Of a stretch of DNA of 64,000 nucleotides, positions 1 through 9,500 are shown one piece after another. Positions within the stretch are counted from its first letter, which is position 1. Every line of letters starts with the position of its first letter. This DNA is from Planctomycetaceae bacterium. GTDB lineage: Bacteria > Planctomycetota > Planctomycetia > Planctomycetales > Planctomycetaceae. The position numbers were made by a program, and so were the translations under genes. Below the pieces are notes generated by a model, which was not told where the DNA came from, ran no database searches, and saw only the letters and a list, made by a program, of their open reading frames with translations. The stretch spans positions 62,001 to 126,000 of the forward strand of contig JAKFWA010000022.1 of assembly GCA_021732995.1 (NCBI GenBank), given 5' to 3'.

Positions 1-645
1 CCGTCGACGGCTCCGATCATCACGACGCCGACGATGGTCCCCAATTCGACGTTCGCGCCTGGCAACACGTCGATTCAGGCGCCGGCACCCCGACAGAACC
101 CCACGACGCTCGGGCCATCGTCTGCCGACAAGGCCGTGCCTGAACCACGTGACCCCAGTGCTGAAACCACTCCGGAAGGCAGCGCTCCTGACCGCACGTC
201 AGACGCCCGTAAGGAAATGGGTTTCGTCGCCCCAATTCGCACTCAGCATCAGTTCGGCCTGCAGGACTTCGGCCGCTCAATGCCTGAGACCACTCGCAGC
301 CGCTCAACGCCCACGCTGACTCGAGCAGGTGCCGTGAGTCTGCAGCCGATCGATCAGGTCGGTTACGACAATACGAGTTCGCATCATCCCGAGTTCGCCT
401 GGATTCAAGGCCGATTGCAGTATGACGCAGCTCGCCAGTCGTGGCACCTGATGTACGACGACAACCCCGGCCGCGACCAGTGGGGCGGCGAGGTCCAGTT
501 GATCGGCAACCTGCCGTTCCGGCCCAGCGATCACAACAAGCTGTTCCGCGTCTACGGCCAGGCTCATCCGAAGCTGACGGACCGCCTCAACAAGCCGCAG
601 TACGAAGTGACTGACGTCGAGCCCCTCGCCAGCATCGAACGCTGA
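1..645 (+). CDS. Unrecognised protein, 5' end outside window
   Basis: The reading frame is open from base 1, so the first visible ATG (34) is probably internal and the gene begins upstream. The N-terminal half visible here is rich in Pro, Thr, Ser and Ala and looks disordered. The last ~100 residues look folded, with a WIQGRLQYD stretch, then a Trp-His-Leu segment and a GEVQLIGNL strand, ending in VYGQAHP. That alternation of short beta strands resembles a small OB-like or beta-barrel domain, but I do not recognise the family. It lies 214 bp before lptB on the same strand, separated by a palindromic repeat, so co-transcription is possible but not shown. No function is proposed. Confidence 0.7.
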   Translation, partial: PSTAPIITTPTMVPNSTFAPGNTSIQAPAPRQNPTTLGPSSADKAVPEPRDPSAETTPEGSAPDRTSDARKEMGFVAPIRTQHQFGLQDFGRSMPETTRSRSTPTLTRAGAVSLQPIDQVGYDNTSSHHPEFAWIQGRLQYDAARQSWHLMYDDNPGRDQWGGEVQLIGNLPFRPSDHNKLFRVYGQAHPKLTDRLNKPQYEVTDVEPLASIER

Positions 646-713
646 TATTTCTCGCTCTCTACGCGAGAGAAGATGGCCGCAGGCCTGATAATGGGATGGT
701 CTTCGCTTCGGCC

Positions 714-816
714 GTAGGGTGGGGCAACCGCAGGGCGACCCACCACGAGGGTCATGGGGCTATTGCAGAGATTGGCCGATGGCTGACCGGTGGGTTCGTC
801 CCTCAACCCACCCTAC
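714..816. repeat. Palindromic intergenic repeat (GTAGGGTGGG...CCCACCCTAC)
   Basis: The arm at 714-723 (GTAGGGTGGG) is the exact reverse complement of 807-816. Between them lie further short complementary runs of the CGACCCACC / GGTGGGTTCGT kind. The element sits between the first gene and lptB. A related element with the same outer GTAGGGTGGG motif is at 49656-49733, which suggests a dispersed REP-like family in this genome. Confidence 0.7.
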
Positions 817-859
817 AGCAAGCACCACAGCCTCAGAGCTGACAGCAAGGACCGAACTC

Positions 860-1702
860 ATGGGCCTACTCGACTTCTTCAGCAAGCCCGAATCCGAGGC
901 TGCGCCAATGCCCGGCCCGCGAATCAGCCGCACCGAGCGTCTGCTGGAATGTATTGACCTCGTCAAAGACTACCCCGGCAAGCGGGCTGTCGACGGCGTG
1001 GACTTTCACGTCATGCCCGGCGAGATCGTTGGACTGCTGGGGCCCAACGGTGCAGGCAAGACGACCTCGTTCCGCATGGCTTGCGGCATGATCTCGCCCA
1101 CTGAGGGTGAGGTGCTGCTCAACGGCACCAACGTCACGACGTGGCCGATGTATAAGCGAGCCCAGCAAGGCATGGGCTACCTGCCGCAGGACCACAGCAT
1201 CTTCACCAAGCTCAGCGTGGAGCAGAACATTCACGCGGTGCTCGAATACCTGCCACTGAAACGCGGCGAACGCAACGACAAGGTCGACTTCCTGCTCAAG
1301 CAGTTCGGCCTGGTTGAGAAACGCAAGCAGATTTCTTCCACCATGTCCGGCGGTGAGAAGCGTCGCCTGGAAATCGCCCGGTGTCTGGCAACGGACCCGG
1401 TGCTGATCCTCCTGGACGAACCGTTCACGGGTATTGACCCCGTCACGATTCACAGCATTCAGGACATTATCGGCGAGCTGCGCGACCGCGGTATCTCCAT
1501 CCTGCTGACCGACCACCGCGAACGCGAAACGCTGACCATCACGGATCGCAACTACATCATCTTCAAAGGTAAGGTGCTGGTGAACGGTGACGCCGCCACG
1601 GTGCTCAACGACCCCGAAGCTCAACGCTGCTACTTCGGCGACCGCTTCGACAAGGAGTCGATCATCAACTCCCGCCAATCCTTCGCCCAGGACGCCGCCT
1701 GA
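860..1702 (+). CDS. lptB: LPS export ABC transporter ATP-binding protein LptB
   Basis: This is a single-domain ABC ATPase of 280 aa that should energise lipopolysaccharide extraction from the inner membrane as part of LptB2FGC. Walker A is GPNGAGKTTSF, the signature is MSGGEKRRLEIARCLA, Walker B is LILLDEPFTGIDP and the switch His lies in LLTDHRERETL. The GIDP and DHRERETL forms are typical of LptB rather than of branched-chain amino acid or ABC-2 ATPases. The frame extends upstream to 719, but that part runs through a palindromic repeat, so the ATG at 860 is chosen; it leaves a short N-terminal extension of about 30 residues before the ABC core. Permease partners are not in the window. Confidence 0.9.
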   Translation: MGLLDFFSKPESEAAPMPGPRISRTERLLECIDLVKDYPGKRAVDGVDFHVMPGEIVGLLGPNGAGKTTSFRMACGMISPTEGEVLLNGTNVTTWPMYKRAQQGMGYLPQDHSIFTKLSVEQNIHAVLEYLPLKRGERNDKVDFLLKQFGLVEKRKQISSTMSGGEKRRLEIARCLATDPVLILLDEPFTGIDPVTIHSIQDIIGELRDRGISILLTDHRERETLTITDRNYIIFKGKVLVNGDAATVLNDPEAQRCYFGDRFDKESIINSRQSFAQDAA

Positions 1703-1942
1703 CCCGAACCGCCGCCACTGGCGACGTGTCCCCCGGGTAGATCGAAACACCTGCGTTTCTTGCCTTCAGAGGAGCCTAACCTCAGCGCCGTCCTGACAAT
1801 CCGCACCACATCCGTGCTCTGCGAGTTCCAGCGACCGGCGGTTGCCCGAAGTCTTCATGACCGACCTTGCCCCCTCTGAGGCACCACCATACCATCCGCC
1901 CGAATTCACCGGGCACGTAAGTCGCCCTGCGAAATTCATCGC

Positions 1943-2015
1943 GCCAGTGTAGCTCAATTGGCAGAGCACCGGTTTTGTAAACCGGGGGTTGCGGGTTCAA
2001 CTCCCGCCGCTGGCC
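1943..2015 (+). tRNA. tRNA-Thr (anticodon TGT)
   Basis: A full cloverleaf can be folded by eye. The acceptor GCCAGTG pairs with CGCTGGC (one G-T pair). The D arm contains AGCTCAATTGGCAGAGC. The anticodon stem CCGGT/ACCGG encloses the loop TTTGTAA, giving anticodon TGT, which reads ACA. The T arm is GCGGG-TTCAACT-CCCGC. No CCA is encoded. The gene is the apparent attachment site of a decayed integrase that reads into it from the opposite strand. Confidence 0.95.
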
Positions 2016-2396
2016 CTCTTCTGAATCGGCATCGGAAACCCCTTGAAGTGCAGCCTTTTCGCTGTGTTTCAAGGGGTTCTCTGCTTTCGGTGTTCCCGTT
2101 GGTTCGCGTCGTCGTGCCTTGGTTGAGAGTGCACCAGAGTGCATAGAAATGGGTCGAACGGCGGGCTTTTCCGGTAAGCAGAACGGTAAGACATTTTTGC
2201 CGTCGTGCTTCTGTGGGCCACATGTTCCCGTTGCTCGCAGTGTCTGCCGTTCGATGTCTGGTCGCTGTGGCTGAAACGGAATCTGCGGCATGTTGTCCAC
2301 CACCGCCGAGAGGTCATGCAGACCGGCATGGGTGTAACGCCCCAACGTGAGTTCGACGGTTGAATGGCGTGCCAGTCGTTGCATCACTTTGGGAGA
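1954..2396 (-). pseudogene. C-terminal remnant of a tyrosine recombinase (integrase)
   Basis: On the minus strand, starting near 2396, the translation reads SPKVMQRLARHSTVELTL followed by GRYTHAG. This is the last catalytic section of a phage-type integrase: the His of the RH-S box and the nucleophilic Tyr of the RYTH box. Everything N-terminal to it, including the catalytic Arg box, is missing; the upstream bases instead encode the DUF444 remnant on the other strand. The tail continues toward and into tRNA-Thr. A second frame there gives the GVEPATPGLQNRCSAN ending, typical of integrases whose 3' end overlaps a tRNA attachment site. The likely reading is a dead integrase of an island once integrated at this tRNA. 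Confidence 0.75.
2037..2078 (+). terminator. Probable terminator hairpin after tRNA-Thr
   Basis: An 11-bp perfect stem, AACCCCTTGAA at 2037-2047 with TTCAAGGGGTT at 2068-2078, encloses a 20-nt loop that can itself pair (GCAG/CTGT). It begins 22 bases after the tRNA 3' end. There is no long T tract, so terminator function is inferred from position and stem strength. Confidence 0.5.
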
Positions 2397-2723
2397 CGCG
2401 TCAGAGCGTTCAAGGTCTGCAAGCAGGTCATCGAGCAGCGCTATCCGCCGTCCGACTGGAACATCTATGTCTTCCAGTTTTCTGACGGAGACAACTGGGG
2501 CGAAGACAACACCGAGTGCATGAAGATCCTGATGGACGACATTCTTCCGCACTGCAACCTGTATGCGTACGGGCAGGTGGAAAGTCCCTACGGTTCAGGC
2601 GACTTCATCCGCGAACTGCGTCGTCTGGGCGACAACAAGTTCGAGAACCTCGTGCTCTCCGAAATCCCCAGCAAAGACGCGATCTACGACTCGATCAAGA
2701 AGTTCCTCGGCAAAGGCAAGTAA
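2397..2723 (+). pseudogene. C-terminal remnant of a YhbH/DUF444 family gene
   Basis: The frame reads EQRYPPSDWNIYVFQFSDG, then the DNWGEDN and YGQVESPYGSGDFIREL motifs and ends YDSIKKFLGKGK. These match the C-terminal part of the DUF444 family (YeaH/YhbH), whose members are normally near 400 aa and usually travel with the PrkA kinase and SpoVR. Only about 105 residues remain. The nominal start at 2364 lies inside the integrase remnant, so there is no native start. The break at about 2397 coincides with the point where the integrase remnant is also cut, which indicates one deletion or recombination that joined the two. The TAA stop (2721-2723) lies at the outer end of the left inverted-repeat arm. 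Confidence 0.8.
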
Positions 2724-2891
2724 TACGGATTCCAGAAATTAAGTGCGCGTAACGGATACAGCCGTGGCGAGTAATGTAGTTGACGGAACCGCACGGCGCG
2801 TCAGGGAGGGCGAGGCTCCTGCCGAGCCGCACCAGCCACTTGAAGCGGCTCGGCAGGAGCCTCGCCCTCCCGAACTGCGTTTCAGCTTCGC
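2723..2891 (+). repeat. Left arm of a 169-bp inverted repeat
   Basis: This arm is the reverse complement of 3397-3565 along its full length; by eye I find one mismatch, in CGCGTCAGGG versus CGCGTCTGGG. It contains its own perfect 27-bp palindrome (2804-2830 with 2845-2871, 14-nt loop) of the form GGGAGGGCGAGGCTCCTGCC. The outer end coincides with the stop codon of the DUF444 remnant. The arm could form a hairpin alone or pair with the distal arm into a very long stem. Confidence 0.92.
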
Positions 2892-3092
2892 ATGGCTTTT
2901 TCGGGGAAGTGCCTAAGGCACCCCGTTGGCGAGAAGGCTCCATTCATTGGTCTTCGCGCGGCCCTGCGATGACTCGCAATGGCGCCAGATCATGCCGGAG
3001 TTGAATGAGCTTGGTGCAGGATTTGCGATCTCACGAAGTATGCCAATCCGATGGCGGAGCACTTCGCCAGCAACCAGGAAGGAGTGTCTGCA

Positions 3093-3365
3093 ATGACTCG
3101 CCAAGCCATGAACTCGACGTCGAAGAAGACCCCAGGCACATCAAAACCACGATCGGCTAAGAACAAGAAGCTGACGCCGATTGACCGATCAGAGGCTATT
3201 GATCGAGAGGATCCAGACCGCGGGGCTCCCATTGAGCACTACCGCGGCGAGCCGGATCGAGGCCTGCGGACTGGTCATCCAGGATCTCTGGAAGAAGAAA
3301 CTCTGGACGCGGATGCGCCTTACAACAGGACCTACGGACGACTTCCGAGGTTACCCGCGAAATAG
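3093..3365 (+). CDS. Possible small protein enclosed by the inverted repeat
   Basis: A 90-aa frame beginning MTRQAMNSTSKKTPGTSK opens at an ATG preceded, 8 bases upstream, by a strong AAGGAG ribosome-binding site (3079-3084). The first half is basic (Lys/Arg-rich) and the second half acidic. No domain, signal peptide or membrane segment is visible and the composition suggests disorder. A competing frame, beginning MTDQRLLIERIQTAG at 3181, runs on into the right repeat arm and may be the remains of a different gene. The sequence between the arms (2892-3396) is otherwise unassigned. Coding status is uncertain. Confidence 0.3.
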   Translation: MTRQAMNSTSKKTPGTSKPRSAKNKKLTPIDRSEAIDREDPDRGAPIEHYRGEPDRGLRTGHPGSLEEETLDADAPYNRTYGRLPRLPAK

Positions 3366-3396
3366 CTGTATCATACGCTTCGCAGAAAATAACCGC

Positions 3397-3565
3397 GCGA
3401 AGCTGAAACGCAGTTCGGGAGGGCGAGGCTCCTGCCGAGCCGCTTCAAGTGGCTGGTGCGGCTCGGCAGGAGCCTCGCCCTCCCAGACGCGCCGTGCGGT
3501 TCCGTCAACTACATTACTCGCCACGGCTGTATCCGTTACGCGCACTTAATTTCTGGAATCCGTAT
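3397..3565 (-). repeat. Right arm of the 169-bp inverted repeat
   Basis: This is the mate of 2723-2891 in opposite orientation, with 505 bp between the arms. It contains the same 27-bp palindrome (3417-3443 with 3458-3484). Its outer end falls on the first base of the TGA stop codon (3565-3567 read in reverse) of the 2162-aa protein, so both outer ends of the element abut stop codons of the flanking convergent genes. Confidence 0.92.
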
Positions 3566-6500
3566 CACAGCTGCGTTGCGGCTTCCGCTGCTTGTGAATC
3601 GACAGGCTTGACCCGCTTTACCGCGTCGGCGCGGACGTCCGCGTGCTCCCGTTTGGATAATACTTTGCCAGTGCCTGGCTCCTCGGTAATCGCCCACGGC
3701 CAGGAAAAGTCCACAGGCTTGGGATAATCATCCCACGGACTAGGCTTGCGAAAGTTCCTGCCGAACGGATGCCTGAACTCCTGCGACTTCTGAGAGGCCA
3801 GCAGCCGGGCTGCGTGCTGCTCCAGCGGAGTTGGCTGCGCGCGATCCGATGTCGCCTTCTCCGGAACCTTGTTGTCCGGGGCTGGAGGTTCGTCGCGCTG
3901 CTGCTCGGGCTTCGCAGGTGATGTGATACCGTCCATGAGATCCAGCAAGGCGCCGGGAGTATCAATCAGCACTTTACCGAGATGCCACCAGAAACCATCC
4001 GTTGGCACCAGGTCCAGAGGACTGAGCGGCATGTCGCCTGCTCCTTCAGGATCCTGTTTCCCGGAGAGCCGTCCCTTCTTGAGCTTCGCCTCGATGTCCA
4101 GGCCGAAGACATCGTCCAGCGCCCGCACGAATGAACGCACGCGATCAGTAATCGGGTGAGCGAAATCCCTGGCCCCGTCGTGGATCTCTTGCAGAGTCAA
4201 TGATTCTGCCAGCGCCGCTGAGTATAAGTCCGACCTCGACTGCAGCGACACCAATGCCAGCTCATCATGATCTTGTATCACCGCTGACGGGCGATCGAGA
4301 CTTCGATTGGCTAATTGCGCGAACACGCCATTTGTATTATTCGGGAATACTTGCGTCGTACCGACATCCAGCGCCAGCAGTACTCCGGTCTTGCCTGCGT
4401 CCGGATTAAACTGTCCCGCCTGAATTGAAGCGTTGATCGGAACAGCACCGTCCGGCCCTACCGCCATGAAGCGAACGGCTTCGCCGAGATTAAGCCCGCC
4501 CACACTCGACAATGCGACCTGGTAAGACCCCATCTGGATTCCAGTCAGCACGACCAGCTCACCAAAGCCATCTCCGGAGTAATATGCGTTTCGCGTTTCG
4601 TTCACAACGCCTGTGTTCGCAGTGAATCCTACCGACCTGCCACTGGGATCTGTCAGCAGGAAATCCACCGGGTCAAGCAGCAGCACGAAGTAAGTTTGCT
4701 CCAGCCTCTGATCGGGCCCCACGCCGAACTTGCGCTTCAGCTGCGCCAGCACGGCATCGGCAGCAGCATCCAGTGACACGCCGGCCAATGTCGTTTGAAA
4801 AGCCTCGTTAATGGTGTCATTGACGGTCCCATCTTTTGGTGACACCACCTGCACGTCCAGCGCTTCGAACTGCACATCCAGGGAATACGGAACCGCTGCC
4901 GCACCTGACATGAACTGATCGCGCAATTCAATGAAGTAACGCTGGCCCGCCATCACGTCGAACTCAATGAGCGAGTCGCCGGAAGCGATCTGTGTCAGCG
5001 CGTCGATACCACGCTGGCTGACCACATTATCATCTGCCTGCAGAATTCGAACTGATCCCGTGCCATTGCTTCCGGATGGTACAGTCACCCGTGATGTCAC
5101 ACGGCCGTTCTCTGTCGCCACAAAGGTGAAGAAATCCACATCACGTGCAGAATCAAACTGTCCCTGCGCCTGGACCGAAGTCATCGTTTGAGAGGGGTAG
5201 ATTGATTCCGCGTCCAGCGGCACGCCGGGTGTCTCAAACGCCGCGTCGGCAAATGTAACTGTGATCTCATACTCGCCGATCGAGTCTTCCAGGCCGCGAG
5301 CTTCCAGAAAGAACACTTCGCCATCGCGATGAGCGTCAAACGTCAGTTCGGAATCCACGCTTCCCGGCAGATCATCATCGTTGCGCCCGATCGGTAGAGG
5401 CGTGTTGCCACCATTGTTATAGACCGCTCCGTACGCGGCCAGCACTGGATCCAGCGTTGAATCCTGCCTGTGTCGCAGCGTTACCGTGAAACGGCCGGCC
5501 TTCGGAGCCGTCACTTGAAACATGTCCCGGTCGTTCGAAAAGTCGATCGAACTTACTTGAGTGACTGTCGATCCAAAGCCGCCGACAGGAAGTTCGACGG
5601 CTCCCGCAAAAGTCGACGGCACAGCGTCAATCGTGGCGCTGGCGCCCAGGAAATAGCTGCCGACAGAACCACTCATGCCACTGACGCGTACGAAGTATTC
5701 GGTATTAGCCTGAATATTGGCGAACAGGCTTACCTGATCGGGAATCAAAGGATCGCTGTCAGCCAGGGCGACGAGCACCAGATTATCAACAGCTCCGCCG
5801 TTTGTATTACCCGTGAATACCGCCAGACCGGGGTTTAATCCGGCATCGAAAGCGGCCAGTCGGATATTCAGTGTCCCCGTGAAAGAAGACACCGGCAACC
5901 GAAACACGTCGATATCCGCATTGCTGTCAGTTGGGCGTGCGACAATCGAGCCACCCTGAAAGAAGGATGACTCATCGGTGAATATCAACGGCATTGCCTG
6001 AGAGAACGTGTCACTCACATCACTCTGATCGGCCGGCTGGGTAATCACCAGTCGATAGGCTCCAGTGCTGGAACCGAATCCTCCCGCAATGATCTGGTAT
6101 GTCTGATTCTGGCGGACATCAATGCTGATTCGGCTATTGGTGCCAAAACCGCCGTCGTCGTTGACGGCGATCTGGACGCCATCGATCGTCCTGACTCGCA
6201 GCAGCGGATCCAGCAGGAAGTCTTCGTCCGCGTTCTGTTCGATGACGATGCTTCCATTGAACGTCGCAGTGAACGTGAACACGTCGGTGTCGCTCGCCGC
6301 ATCAATGCGCCCGGTGAGTTCCGTGACCTCACTCTCAAGGATATCCAGATCGCGATCAGGGTCGTCGGTCGTTGTCCCTTCAAACGGTCTGATGCGCAAT
6401 TGATAACGTCCGGCGGAGCTGCCAAACCCCGAAGCCACAAGGCTTCTCGGGCTAGTCCCAGTGAGCGTCACGAGCAGCGAGCTGTTCAGCCCTTCGCCGC

Positions 6501-9500
6501 CGTCATCATTGCTGTCCAGTGGCGTCCCGATGTCATCAACCAGCTGAAGGAATGGATCCAGACGCCCACCATCATCGGCGTTCAGAGTGACCAGATAGCT
6601 GCCGACAAGGCCGGATGGCAGATGGAACACGTCCGTGTCCCCAGCGACATCGATCGTGCTGGAAACCTCTGCCACTCCCTGCGCGTCGAACACAAGATCA
6701 CGTCCGCCGGCGTCAATCTCGTCTGTGACTGTGACTGGTGTAATTCCCAGCCTGTAACCGCCGTTGGTCAAGGCGTAACCGGATACCGTGATGGAAATCG
6801 CCTGCTGGGCGGCAATCGTGAGCGTCAGGCGACTGTTCAGACCGACGCTGTCGTCATTGAATCCAATCAGTGCGCCGGTTGCCTGATCGGTAACTCGCAA
6901 GACCGGATCGAATTGAGCATCCATGGCGTCGAGCGTGATTGACAGCGTCGTATCAACCTCAGGCTGCAGCAGGAATACGTCGGTGTCGACAGCGGTATCA
7001 ATTCGCCCCGTGAACTCAGTGGCCCCCTGGTCGTCAAGCTCCAGATCAACGCCAGCGGCATCGACATCGTCAGTTGAACTGATCTGCTCCACACGCAGGC
7101 GGTATGCACCGGTTCGTGTTCCGAATCCCGCAGCGATGATAGACACATCCTGATCGGTTGGAATCGTTACGGTAAGCCGGCTGTTGATACCGTTGCCGTC
7201 ATCGTTGAACGCGATCAACTCGCCGGTTGTCTGGTTGACAACTCGCAGCACCGGATCAAGCGGAGAATTATTCGCGTCCAGTGTGATCAGGAACGATGTG
7301 CCGGCAGAGACTGACTGTAGATGGAACTCGTCTGTGTCGCCCGCAGCGTCGATGGCTCCCGAAAACACGGCAATGCCTTGTTCATCAAGCGTTAGATCAC
7401 GGCCATCAGGGCCTACGTCATCCGCCGAACTCAGCTCATCGAGCTCCAGTTGATAACCGCCCGTCTTCAAATCTCCGTTTCGCAGCTCGATGAAATAGTG
7501 CTCGCCCTCAACGACATCCACGAACACGGTTGCATCGCCGGACGCCGGTCCGAAGACATCACCTCCGGAGGTAAGCAGCGTCTGCCGGGAATCGTAAACG
7601 ATGACCTGATTGAATAGCGCTGCCGGAGCACCCGACGGGTCAAAGTCCGACTGCTGTATTTGCAACTGCCCGGTAAACGTTGCTGTATACTGATAGAAGT
7701 CAGAATCCGTGCTCGATTCAAATTGATTATTGACCGAGGTGACGTCCTGAGTGCTGCTACTAATTACTTCGGCAGTAGCAAAGTCTTCGGCAAAGCCGTC
7801 GAGCACCGCAGTCCGCAACGACACGCGGTACCGGCCGACCGAAAAGCCATTGGCAACGGCGTCAAAGTCACCTGACAGAAACACGAAGATCGGCTGATCG
7901 CCACCGAGCACACGAATAGGCCGCAGTGCATCGTCTCCGGAAACGAACACCGGTACGGTGGGACCACCAATCGAGGCCACCGAAAGAGCCGGGGAAAACG
8001 TCTGGTCGATGCGCTCCACAATGAGTTCAGCCACCTCGCCCGGGGCCAGATTCAACAGAAAAGAATCGTCATCATTAGAGCCGATTTCTCCAGAGACGGA
8101 GTTGCCCAGGACCAGTTCCGTGATACCGGGAAGGTCGTCTGGCCGTGGCTGACTGATCGTCAGCGCGTACTCGCCGACTCCAGAACCGTTGCCCTGAACC
8201 ACAATCAGGTAGTACTGACCTGCGAGTGCATCAGCCAGCTCGATATTCAGATCGAGACCAAAGTCACGGACCTGGTGTCCCGCGTACTCGAATTCGTCAC
8301 CCACCAGAAAAGCAGACAGCATCCAGTCCACGGTGGACACGATATCGGTTTGGCGTGCGTCGATACTGACTGGACCAGACTGTGATACGTAAATCAGGAA
8401 CTGGTCAACATCGTCCGGCGTATCAATCCGCTCGGAGAAGGTGCGGGAAGTCTGCTGACCTGTTTCAAACGTCGTCGTCTGCAGCGATCGATTTCTGAAG
8501 GCCACTCCCAGTCCGTAGGCTCCAGTTGCTTGACCATATCTTTCGCTGGATTCCGACGAATAGACGCTGGCCCGAATGTAATACGTCTTCCCTTGCTCGA
8601 CTTCAAACTCCAGCTCTGAGTTGAAGTGAGGGCTGGCAGGCACTGTCGATCTGGAGATCGTGCGGTGCTCTGGTGAGTCATCGAAGATTGTCAGATAGCC
8701 CGCCATCGGATCGTCGACGCTGCGATGCGTGACAATCACCGTGCCGTTAGCGGGTGCCGTGAATTGATAAACATCCTGATCAGCGGCATAGTCGATTGAT
8801 ACACGCTCGAGCGCAAACCCGTCATTGAGTGGAATCGGCTGGGCCGTTGAAAACGTGTTTCCTACACTGTCAGTAATGCTCTGATCAAACTGCTCCACAA
8901 TCAGAGTATATTCGCCAGTTCGATCTCCCACGGGAAACGCAGTAACAATATCAAACGGACGCACTTCGATCGTATATCGTTCGCCTTGCCGGGCATTGAA
9001 TTCGACGAGGCTTCCGGTGGCTGCCAGTGGAATCCGGTCATCGTTGATCGCGATAATCTCACCGGACTGATTCCGGACAGCAACCAGGGAGTCGAGGAGA
9101 TTAAATCCCGCGCGCTGATCCACAGAGACGCGGATCAGGCCATCACTCGGAGCGATAATACTGAAAAAATCGCGATCAAATCCGGACGGGACCGCACTCA
9201 ATTCGGAATCGACCGTGCCGATGCCGGCAACAATCGGTAATGGCTTAGCCGTTTCGGGCGTGTCGCCAATATCCTGCTGCTGGACAACACGCAGTCGATA
9301 GTCGCCAATTGCCGTTGTGAATCCCGCCGCGATGATCGAAATCGACTGATGCGCGGCGACCGTGATGTTGAGTCGGCTGTTCAATCCATCGCCGTCGTCG
9401 TTGAATCCGAGTTGTTCCCCAGTGGTTCGATCCACCACCGTAAGCACCGGATCAAGGAACAGATCTTCGGCATCGAGAGAGATCCGCAGTGCGGAGTTAA

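Noticed and set aside
866-1750. 294-codon minus-strand frame opposite lptB
   Set aside because: It is antisense to a clear ABC ATPase with all motifs; composition is typical of an antisense shadow.
1782-2552. 256-codon minus-strand frame treated as one gene
   Set aside because: It runs through the antisense of the tRNA and of the DUF444 remnant; only the middle part (from about 2396 down) is integrase sequence, so it is reported as a pseudogene fragment.
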